64,000 nt of DNA from Marthasterias glacialis (taxonomy: Eukaryota > Echinodermata > Asteroidea > Forcipulatida > Asteriidae). This document shows, piece by piece, positions 12,101-24,305 of this stretch. The notes under the pieces are model-generated. The model had not been told where the DNA came from. It ran no database searches and worked only from the letters and a program-made list of their open reading frames with translations. Both the position numbers and the translations under genes were made by a program. The DNA is taken from NCBI GenBank assembly GCA_911728455.2, contig OU452222.1, forward strand, positions 24,356,923 through 24,420,922, given 5' to 3'. How positions within the stretch are numbered: position 1 is the stretch's first letter; each line of letters opens with the position of its first letter.

Positions 12101-15100
12101 CGCGATGACACGTAAACATTGGTCGCGCAATCGGTCTATTGTCTATCTTTTCGTCTACTATTGTCTGTCCTGCTTTACTGCGAACTTGCCACTGTTTCTT
12201 TTTTGTCAGTTGTTTTTAGTCTTTGTGTTTGGCTATAGACCGTTATCATGGTGCGACCATCTTGATTTTCTCCCATTCAAACCAATGTAACCAAACCGAG
12301 GCAGGAAGGGCAAATAGTCTGGTTCCTTTTTGTGCAATGAATATTAGCATCTATTACTGTTATTGGATACAGGGAACATGACCAAGATGGTGGTAGCATG
12401 ATAAAGGTCTATATTGTTTGTTTGCTCAAGACTTTTGGTCTTCATGTTACAGTGTACAGCAGTTTGTCTGAAGGACACGTAAGATCACAGCTCAATAGGA
12501 GCCCCTGTAAAAATAATGAGAATGCTGTTTCTTTTTTTGTTCAGAGATAGCATATGCAGCTGTTGGCGGTGTTATGTATGATGCTGAAGTCGGAGTCAAT
12601 TTTAAGAGTGATTCTAGTGTAAACGTTCTTGCAACACCTCCGTCCGCCCCCCGGGTCCGCTCAGAATTTCCTGAGACATGGTTATGGAGTGAATATGTAG
12701 CTGGGTATGTCATTCAATCAAATCAGGAAATAGGGACACTAGTTTTCCGGCGCCGGAATTCCAGCTTTTCATATTTTTTTCCAAAGAAATCCTGCTTGAC
12801 GTCTTTCATCAGTCCGGAAAGAAGTTCTTTTTACAGCGCATGCTTAGATATATATTCTTGGTTATTAAGACACTCATTAAGTTTTCAGTGTTATCGCGTA
12901 AATTTCATCAACAGGGAGTGCATTCGCTCCCATTTTCTGATCGTTAGGAAATGCCCGCTAGTGTTTGAAAAATGTTTAGTGTATGCAAATGAATGAGATA
13001 ATGAAGACTAGCCTGTGTGTTTACGCGAATGTGTGTGTGTGTAGTGTGCAGACAGATGTGACAGCAGTTTATTGTGCATTGATCAAAACGTGGTAATTGT
13101 GTCTCACAGCTGAGCAGTTTCTGACATGTCTGAATTGTTTGACCTCTCTTACTCAATTTGGCCGCCAAAGGATGGAAAAGGCGTGGATTTGTCGGATTAA
13201 AAAAAAAAAAAAAATTGCGATAGTGTAGATGAGAACAGGTGTGTAGAACATTATGTAGTATTAATGTATTGTAACTGTAACAACTCAGCGCGAAAGTTAC
13301 AATGTACGTACAAAGTACATGTAATGTGTGCACATTTATGCAAAATATTTTCGTTGCTCTGGTGGAAAGAGCTACTGGCATCCCTGAAGAATAAGAAAGT
13401 ATTGTGGCTTTTTCATTCAGTTGTAAACCATCAGTCTATTTTCAAACAGTGTTCTTTCTCTCAGATCTCTTTATAGCCCCATAAGGATTCTTTTGAAAAA
13501 TAAGTATGTATGCCCATAATTAGAAAGCAAGAAATTCAATGAGTGAAAGGGATTCTTTGGTTTTTTAAGGCAGTCCACTTGACATAAGCAAGAGTGAGTC
13601 AGTGAAAATGCAGCATCAGAGTCCAGGTTTTCTGTCTGCCATTGTTTAATCTTTTTAGGGTTCTTTGGTTTTCAAGAAATCTTTTTTTTTTTTTTTTTTA
13701 ACATCTAATTGACTGATAAGCAGCAAGTATGTGCATATACATGTACCCTGTGCACGCTCCGTTGAGGAAAGTCCGGCGATCTTTGGTCCTGACTTTCACA
13801 CCAAAATACAGAGCTCACGTTACCCGTTTTCTGGCATGAAAAATAATGGCGTGTATATACGTCATCTGGCGTTGACTGGTTAAGAAGCACTGTTGTCGAT
13901 GAAGCAGCTTCATCCCACACTGTGCAGCACTGCTACAGACACCTGGAACTCCTGGCCGGCCAGCTTGTCCTCTGACAGCCCAAACTGGGGATCCGTAAAA
14001 CAGGGGTGGCCAGCGAAGGACCTTTTTTATGCTGGCCTAAGGAAGTCAGCTGAGGAAGTGACCTGAATGAGGGACAGAGATGTGTAGAGAACCATGTCAG
14101 CCTGAGAACATCGTGCAGGCAGGCAACTTGTCAAAACACTGGGAGGCATACATGTAGGTGGCGTATGCGTAAAGCGCTCGCCTCTCACCAATGTGTCCCT
14201 GGTTCGATTCCCGGCTAGGGCCATCATATGTGAGTAGAGTTGTGTGTTGGTTCTCTTCTGTGCCATGAGGGTTTTTCTCCGGGCCATCCGGTTTTCCTCC
14301 CTCTGGAAAAACCAAATGCTTTCGATCTCAGGCTGTGCTCCGAAGTCATATTGGTTGATGTGGCTGTCTGCGGAAGACGCCCTTGAATGCCTGCAGCTCG
14401 AACACGTGTAGCCGTGTCCTTCGCAATTCAGCTTCTCAGCTGCCAGTAAGGATGATTAGCCTCCCAAATTATTATTATTATTCTTGCTTGAGTGAGAGTG
14501 AGTGCATGCAGTATCAGAGTCTAGGTTTTCTTCTGCAGTGGTCAAAACGCTGAGTTGTTATACACTACCAGTTTTTTTCACAACCAACGCTCATCAGAGA
14601 GATTTTTGCATGATGTTACTGCAAACTTTCAGTGTAATTTATGTTTTCTTACCACCTAGCGGTAAAGTTCCAAATTCTTAATAATCAGACCATCTCATCA
14701 CTGCCAGCATAGGTGAGGTATTTCATTGCATTAATTTGCCAAAATGATTCCAATTAAATGCAGAGAAAATGGACAGGTGAGCGTTTCTGCCATTGTGCCG
14801 GATACCATCACTTCATGGGTAGCCAGTGCATTTTCCATGTCAACACAGACGGGCATTGGTGTCGCCGAATCACCCGCAAAGGTAGTACTTTAAATGACAT
14901 TGGACGTTATTTTTCACATTTGAAGGAACAACTTACTTTGAGTGGGATTCGAATCCACTACCTTCACATTTACTTAAAAAGTATTAATTCATGGATGCAA
15001 CAGATATTTCACAAATTGTTCAAAAAGGGATTTTCTATTAAGTGAAATACACCCCCAGATGAAAACTATCCCAGACGGCTCCGTGGAGGAGTCGGTGACC

Positions 15101-18100
15101 TCACTGCGAAGTGAAGCACCATTGACTGTGGTCAGTAAACGAATGGGGGACCACTGCATTTACATGCATTGTTACAGTTGTATGAAGTATGAAATGGTGG
15201 GTCATAGTGTGTAAGGGCAATAGACCTTTATCATGGTGCGGCCATCTTGATTTTCTCCCATTCAAACCAATGTAACCAAACCGAGGCTGGAAGGGCAAAT
15301 AGTCTGGTTCCTTTTTGTACAATGAATATTAGCATATATTACTGTTATTAGATACAGGGAGCATGACCAAGATGGTTGCAGCACGATAAAGGTCTATTAT
15401 CATGAAAGCTTGATTACTCGCAGACCTCGGACCATATCTTCGGATATGATTTTTAATATTGATACTGTGTGGAAAATACACTGAAATTGAAGTTGAATAG
15501 CATAGTTAAGTCAAGCGCACCGGACTCGAGCTCCGGTGTTTCTGATGTGGGTTCGAGTCCTGGTCTTGACACATGTGTCCCCAAGCGAGACACATAACCA
15601 CTATTGCTTGTTGGTCCCGTGTGTTGTGTAATACACGTAAAAGTACCCAGCACATGTGCACCTACTCTGTTTCTGGCGTGTCTGGTATGATTGGCTGCAT
15701 GTAAGTTTTTAAACCATTACCAGGTGTTATGTAAAATAGGTCGTATATAGCTTCAAACATAGCTGTGCATACCCGTAGAAAAACATCATGAGAGCTGTGG
15801 GACGCCCTGGGGGTGTGAGATGAGAACTGCGTATTATTATTTTGGTCAATAATAATGTTAATTATTCATTGTGATTTTGGTTATATTTTAACTGCAGCTC
15901 AGTGTAGTGTGATAGATGCAGGCTTTCAAATTGGTTTGTTCTGATTCATTACCCTAATCAGGTGAAGGTTTTCCAGCCCTTCTTCGTGTCGTTGACCCTG
16001 CCGTACTCGGTCATCCGCGGTGAAAACGTTATAATAAAAGCTACGGTCTTCAACTACATGAGTTCTTCTGTACAGGTAACTATGATTAGATACCAGGTGC
16101 CTGTGAGTGACCAGGAGAGAGTCCTATTTCCCTCGGCCTTCGGTCTCGGGGAAATAGGACCCTCTCCTGGTCACTCACAGGCCCTCGGGTTGCATAGACG
16201 TGCACTATTTCCCTCATTGCCAGTCCATATGTGTAAAATATGATTTGTCTGAACTACTTTCTCTCCTAAGGCAATGGTAACTCTGTCGGGATCTGTGGAA
16301 TTCCAAAGCCTTTCCTACAAGGACAATAGCGTGAAATCGAATGACAATCAGGTATGTATGGAATAAGTTGTCTTGCATATTTGGGGTTGCGTTGTCAGTC
16401 CTGTTATACATACAGTACAGTATGTTTTTGCTTGAAATGCTATAGTTTTTGAGAAATTAGTAAAACAGTTAGTTTTTTCATTATTTTCTCGGGACTTCCG
16501 TGACCGATTGAGCATAGACACCCTCGGAGCAACCACATTAATCAACAACTTCCCTGTAACCAGGAGGTTAAAATTTCGTCCACCCTGTGTTTAAGGTCAA
16601 TAACCCACCCTGCAAGCCCAAAACCATTATAAATCACTGTGGGGGTGAATTGGAGTGCCAGTCAAGACTTAGACTTGTGTTATTTACGACCAGTGTGCGG
16701 CGCAAGTTGTTTTCACAAAGTGCATACCGCCCTGTGCCAAGGGAATACTTGGCACAGGGGTCAATCAATTACTGCACTGAGACAGGTGGCTGCTGTCTTT
16801 CAACACTCCTTACTCCGCAGTGCTTGGGGTCTGTCCAATGGGAGTCTACAGGCTTGTGGGGTATACCAGGGGTGAGGTTCACATGGAATCTTGGCCTTAT
16901 TGGCCCATTAAAAAAAAAATTGTGACCATATTTGGTAACAATTGGATTATTTTTTAACCTCCCGGCTGACACCAGGGTTAACAGGTTTATTTTGTGTATT
17001 TAAGATGAAAACACAAGTCTTGTCACAGCACAGCTAAGAACAGGGAGGGGTAAATGAATCCGTTGCGAGACAAACATAACTGCCTCTTCCCCTATTTGAA
17101 GCAATTAGAGATAAGTGTCTTGCTCAAGGACACAAGTGTCATGATCGGGATTCGACCCCACATCCTAATGACTTAGTCACCAGAACTTGAGTCCGACACA
17201 CTAACCGCTCGGCCACGACACGCTAATAATAGGCGTCTTGAGTACCTAATTGTTGGTAGATATGTGCGCTATATCAGACGCGGGCATTATCGTTATTACT
17301 ACTCCTCTGTTGTTAATTGTCCGTCTTAGGTGCAGTCTGTGAAGGTACCAGCCGGCGGTGGAATGACTCTCTACTTCCCCATACTGCCTCAGAAGCTAGG
17401 ACTTATTGATATATCTGTCACTGCTTCTTCCAGTGTTGCTCGTGATGCGGTCTTACGTCAACTACTTGTTGAGGTAGGTGGTAATCTCATGACATTACAA
17501 CTTGTGGTTCATGGCTTCCTTATAAGTGACCAGTGATTACCAGTGCATAGCAGGATTAAGTACAAACTATCGCTCTTTGTTTTTAAAATCTCTCACTAAC
17601 AGTGCCCCGGCATATATTGATGACTTAATTCAAACCTCCTCATTGAGCCTAAATCTAATCGTTCATGGGGTGACCGATCTTTTTCTCATGCTGCTCCACG
17701 GCTATGCAATAACTTGCCATCACATGTCAAATCATCGATTTCTTGGAAGAAAAACCTTAAAACTCTTCTTTTTTAATAAATTGTTTGCAGAATTTTGTTT
17801 ACTGGGTACTCTGCTTTATTGTTGTATTTTGTATTTATTATTTTAGAAATCTTGTAGTTTTTTGTGCGCTTAATAAATTGGCATTTTTATTATTATTATT
17901 ATTATTTTGGAAAACATTGGAAAATGTCAATTCATGAAATGACCTTTATACTTTGACCTTTTTAGCTGAGCGGAAGTGAGGTCATATTTTGCAGCAGTTT
18001 GCGGCTGCTATGTAATGAGTAACTTCTCAATTGTATGCATTGTCTCAATTTAGCATTTGGCTACAAGTGCAATGTTTTTCTAAAAAAAAAAACCAGTATG

Positions 18101-21100
18101 ATAGTAGTAACAAAAAACGTTAATATTTAAATCAGATTTCACAATCAATTAGGCAAAACATCAAACAGTACAAAAGACCGATCCATTAAGCCCCACCTAC
18201 CTTTGTAACTGCCTAGCAACAGCACATGGTGTGACTTTCTTGCCACAATCCCAGCGGTGGTTGGGTTGAAGCCACACACACATATTGGATACGAAACACA
18301 CTCCCACACACCCCCCCCCCTCACACATGTGGTTTTCGTGAACGGTATGAATTTAGTTTCGCGGCCTTTTGAGCAGTGCCCTGAGTCCAAAGAACAATGC
18401 AGACAGGAACACTGTTAAACCACTTTTACACGATTGTACAGGGACCAGTGCTGTGGGATTTGCACCACCAGAAATACAAAAAAAATAAAAACAAAACAAA
18501 AGTTAGTACAGCTGTGTGTGTGTGCTGTTGTGTGTCAGAACCATGGCGGCGGTTTGTTTACTTTTCTAATGGGATTTTAACGTGGGGGACTTTCAGTGGC
18601 GTTGTCCAAGGCTGTGGTTGGTCAATACATTAGTAGGCGGGGCTTAATGGATAGGTCTATTATCTGTAACTGCTACTGAGACTGCCCAGTGACGAGAGTA
18701 CAGGAGGAAATCAATAACGATAAAAATATATAGCGACAGTGATTCTTTGTTTCTTCCAGCCTGAAGGTATTCCGACGTCATTCAATGAGCCATTATTCAT
18801 TGACTTTGGTTCGGACCAAGGCACAGTGACTAAGGATTTCACCTTTGGATACCCCAAGGATCTGTTGGTGGATGGGTCTGTCCGGGCTGAGCTGACAGCT
18901 ACAGGTATTTATACTATGAGCAATCTCGCTACTACACAAGGGTGGACTACGGAAGAATAAAGCACATCTTATCGGATTCTCTGATAAACATCAGCAGTAA
19001 ACTGTTATTTGTGTTCTAACCAGTTGCCGCCGGGACTCTTCCATGTTTTCCCTTCCAGCCTGATGGGATCATGTTTCTTTGAGAGTACCGCTGGCACAAA
19101 GAAACCTTGACTTGACAAAGCCAAGAGTACAAAGATTCTCTTTATTGCACCGTGAGTTTTGTTTCCTATACCGAAAAAAATGTCAAATTCATGCACGGTG
19201 AATTGTAAAACCTCGGCGGTGAGCTCTGGCATGGGGTTGGTTGTAAACCCGAAACCATAGCTAGATCCCAGGTTCACTCTGACTTACCTCCATGAAGCCT
19301 CTCAGAACAAAAGGACAAAGGTCTGGAATCGGGGATTGCACACACAAAGAAAACATACAATAGCTAACAATCGGCAAAATATTCAAGACCATGTTTATTT
19401 GTGTGGGTGAAACGAAGCGTTAGACAGCGTGTGCGTGCTCTGTGCATACTCAGCAGCAGAATGTTGGGGTGTTTTGGTATTTTATACACAATGGCATGTT
19501 TTTTTTTCTTGGATACTCATCAACTGGTATCAAATGGTTAACATAAGCCGTTACGGTGTGTAGGTCTAGGTTTAGGGTTAGGGTTAAGGTTACGGTATGG
19601 TTACGGGACAGTTATGGTTACAGTTACGTTATGGTTATGGTTATGGTTATGGTTATAGTTACAGTTATATGGTATGGTTATGGGTACGGTTATAGTTATA
19701 ATTATGTTATGGTTATGGTTATGGTTATGGTTATGGTGATGGTGATGGTGATGGTGATGGTGATGGTGATGGTGATGGTGATGGTGATGGTGATGGTTAT
19801 GGTTATGGTTATGGTTATGGTTATGGTTATGGTTATGGTTATGGTTATGGTTATGGTTACGGTTATGGTTACAGTCCGAAAATTGGGCCAACCTAATCCA
19901 CCTCGGACACTGCTGGGGTTAAAAAAAAGAAGTTGCAAAGAAACATTGTTTGACTATTTCTATGATCCCATTCTACATAGGTGACATCATGGGTCCCACA
20001 ATGGCCGGTCTAGACACGTTACTCAGGCTCCCTAGTGGATGCGGTGAACAGACAATGTTATCCTTTGCTCCTGATGTCTTTATCTACTCCTACCTGACCA
20101 GTACATCTCAAGACAACCCGACTATCGAGAAGAAGGCATTAGACTACATGAATAGAGGTGAGGCTAAGAAAAACCAAGTACATGACATAATAATAATATT
20201 ACCAGAGTCTTGTATGGTGCACGCATCTACCTACAATTAGGTACTCAAGGGGCTTATTATTGTCATTTTTTTCGACAAGTATTCGTAGTTTTTGAATTAT
20301 GAGACCCTTTTTTTGTAGCACCTTATAAGGGTTTACAAGGTGCTGCGGCAGATACAGCAGCCACTGCCAGGAACACCGGGGCAAACCCCTTCTCTTAGTG
20401 ATAAATGTCACTGAGTTCTTTTTCGTGCATTACACAACACAAGGGACCTATGGCTTTACGTCCAATCCGAAGGACAAAGCAACAATGGTTAAGTGTCTTA
20501 ATTTATAAGGACACAAGTGTCAAGACCGGGACTCGAACCCACATTCTGCTGATCAGAAACACCAGGGCTTGATTCCAGTGCGCTAGACCGCTCGACCACG
20601 ACACGCCACATCGTCAGGGTCCAATTGCATGCAATTCTGCCCTGAAGACCCATAGAAGTAAATGCTTTACAGGGCACAGTAAGTGCAGTATTCCTGGTTA
20701 AGCAGAGCAATGAAATAGGGCCCAGTTCTGGATTTTATAGATTTCTAGTCGTGGCGTTGTAGAGAATCTGTAAACCTCTTGAACTTAAAGACGCCCACTC
20801 AGCAGCACGCGGCAAACAAATTCGTGCAACGAAAGATCACCTTTGACTTGTGTACGTAAACTAGGTACGGGTACATGATCGTTTTGTGGCACAGAAATAG
20901 TCGTCGGGTAATGGTGACGAGCGGGCATCTTTAATATCCTGTATATATATATTCAGGGGGTTTTTACCAGTAGACCAAAACAAACGATTTTCAAGATTTG
21001 TTTTCATTTTGTACAATCACACCATTCTTTTCAGGACTCGCTCGTATATTTGTCTGAGGCAGTCATTTACACCAACCACCGTTGAGAATGCCAAGAAACC

Positions 21101-24100
21101 AACTTCTGCAAGCATCTTTAATTTCAATTTATTTCTTCCACATAGGTACCGGAAAAAAAAACAACAACCAAAACCCAGTTAGTTTTAATCTCACCCTTCT
21201 AGGGTTCAAAAAGTACTACAAAAAAGACTGGTAAATAAACTAAGAAAGATGTAAAGCGCCTTATGGTTTGAATCTGGATGTGGCCCGTGTCACAGTTGCC
21301 AGTTTTTACAGTCAGCTTGGATGCAGCCAATTTATCTGCTTTCTAAAATGAACACTTCAGTTCCACTTGAGGCCTTTTTTTTTTCTTTTTAAACAGTTCT
21401 TAGTGTCCCAGAGAAACTCATGTGAAAGTTGAGCTGAGAATGTTTTTTTCTTCTGTAAGATTACCTGGAACTGGTTGCCTGTAAATTGCCTCACATGACA
21501 TGACTCAAAAGAAAAACTTCATTTACTTCTACATTTATGTTCCGGTTACCAGTGTAAATGGACCTTTTTCATTTTCATCATCAAGCCGCCATCTTAGAGG
21601 TGAAAAATTAATGAAACAATGGAAAGGTACATCTATGTACGCGTAGTGCACAGAATGGGCCAATGAGCAACCTTCTTTGGAACTCTAGCTGAGGGCGCCC
21701 TACTCAAATGACGGCATGTGCAGGTCTATTACAGAAAATTAATTCTTACTTTTCGCACAGGTTACCAGCGTGAGTTGAATTACAAGCACTCGGACCATTC
21801 CTTCAGTGCGTTTGGTAACAGCGATCCATCAGGTAGCACCTGGCTGACGGCGTTTGTCGTCAAGTCATTCGTTCAGGCCAAGCCGTTCATCTTCATTGAT
21901 TCCTCGGTGGTGAGACAGTCTTCTGAGTGGTTGATTTCTCAACAGACCAGAGAAGGAAACTTCATGGAGCCTGGGAAGGTCATTCATTCAGATATGCAGG
22001 TATGGGTAATTGCACTGTTAATTAACGTCAACAGTGACAGAGATGCAGGCCTGATTGCTTAGTTCTTGAAAGGGAAAGGGCACCGAGGCATTTTCTTCTC
22101 GATAAAGGGCACCTCTATGAGGAAATTGTAAATTTCTATTGGAACATTTTAAGGACACCAAGGCAATGGGCATGGAGCAATGGGGCATGGAGGTAACATT
22201 GCCTCCGTAAAGTATCAGCCTGGAGATGGCAGTGTTAGCCCGATATATAAAACAAGAACTGGTAGCGGTAGCACTTTAAGACTAACTAATTACAAAAAGG
22301 TAAAGCATGTTGCAGAGCCCGATGTACTTGTCATTAAGAGAAGGGTCTTGCCCCGGTGTTTCTGGCATGGTATCTGGGTGTGGCAGCAATTTGCGCCACC
22401 TCACCTTGTATCCCTTTCAAAGTGTCGTATTGTGGCTGCTCCGTCGCATAAAATCATACTTAACATGTTTCACCGGTTTTGATAATTCGGCCCTTTTTTG
22501 CTTATTGCTTATTAGTTTTATTATAGTCTTCAATATTTACACAAGTATTTCTCCTCAGAAGTTTGCTAGTTTGTGACGTTATAACTCTTTGCTTGGTAAC
22601 AGGGAGGCGTGTCATCAGACTATACCATGACGGCTTATGTTCTCATCACTCTCAAGGAGGTTCAACTCATGAAAGAAAAGCTGAACTTGCCTCAGGTAAT
22701 CTAAGATAACATTTCTGATGAGTTATAAAGCAGTCAAGGCGATGACATTTCAAGTTCAGCATGTATGGACATAATTTAGCGTTGACGCCGAAGAGATTGC
22801 TTTGCAGTGATTGGCTCATTAAGATATCGCATCTTGCATGGCGCAACCGATGATTGTAACAGTTGCACGCGACCAAAAAAACGCGCTGGTGATGATCCGC
22901 GCTGGTGACGACCAAAATGATTGCGAGCAGTCGGTGACGTCAAGTGAACAAGGTTTAAACTCTATTAACCCCCATTTGTATACAGGACTTCTGGGATAGT
23001 CTGGATTCCTCGGCTATGCTTGCAACAACCTACCTAGAGGGCAGCTTCTCAACGGTCAGCGGGAACGTTTATGACCTTGCCCTAGTCACCTATGCTCTGA
23101 CGTTAGCTGGGAGTGGACAGGTGGAGACGTTCCAAGACGCCTTCGAGGCACTGGCGATAGTTGAAGGTAGGATCGTTTTTAACGATTTGCATAAAAAACA
23201 GAAGGATCTGTTGTTTACAACATCTCAACATTACCAACATCATCACCATCATTATCATTTTCTCATTTTGAGCAATTAATTCTTGAAGACGTGAAGCTAC
23301 ATGTAGAGTGGAACAGGATATTCAACCAATTCCTCTGAAGTCATCATCACAATACTCTTGGTGGCACCATTTTGGGAGTCAATGTCTCTGTGTGTTGTAC
23401 GGTGTAGTGCATTATTTAGGTGACACATCGCTGACACATGTATCATGATTTTTAGGTGTAGTTTGACTCCCAAAATGGTGAGCGTGGCAGGCAATAGCCA
23501 CATGTGATGATGGTGCAAGGAATTAACAGTAAGGTTTGCGGTGACACCAACAAGTGGTCATCTCTTTGGGGTAGTGTTGCCTCTGAAAAGAGCCTGAAGA
23601 GTAAAACAAGATTTTACTACTTTAAAAAAAGAGTTTACTTCTTAATCTAAAAATCAATCGTTTGAATGTTGATTTGGATTTTGAAATGTACCTTTCAAAC
23701 TGCCTCTAGCTACCGGGCGAGCTCGGTGGTCTAGTGGTCAGACGCTCTAGAATGGCAAAGTTTGTGGATTTGAATCCCACCCAAGTCATGTGCGAATGGA
23801 TTATTATTTTGTACTTTTTCACTGGACTCGGAGGATAGTACTGAGTGTACAGTGCTTAACACACATCAGTGTATGGGTGAAATACAAAATAATATTATTT
23901 ATCTCCGATGCAAATTTAACAAGTATTGTGTTTGGAATTTGTTCTTTTTTTAACAGATGGAGTCAAGCACTGGTCCAAGCCTGTGGAACAGGAAGAGAAT
24001 GTTGATGCATGGTCCTGTTTCTACTACCCTCCACCATCGGCTGACATCGAGATGACTGGCTATGCCTTATTGATGTACTTGGAACAGGGTAAGATGGCAG

Positions 24101-24233
24101 AGGCTTCAGCTGTGTCTCGCTGGCTGACGGATAAGAGGAATGAATACGGTGGTTACGGTTCCACACAGGTAGGTAACCCTTCAACCATGGAGAAATAAAT
24201 TAGAAGGAGTCACAATGATGCACAGATCAGAGG

Positions 24234-24305
<72 letters not shown>

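Larger units (their letters stand above)
12150..13634 (+). repeat. Tandem duplication unit carrying bait exon C
   Basis: Matches 9340-11022 on both sides of the exon. Interrupted by the 180-bp element at 12234-12413, which is absent from copy B. Confidence 0.88.

Noticed and set aside
19601..19984. Met-Val and poly-His open frames
   Set aside because: Products of the GGTTAT/GGTGAT simple repeat, with no other coding support.
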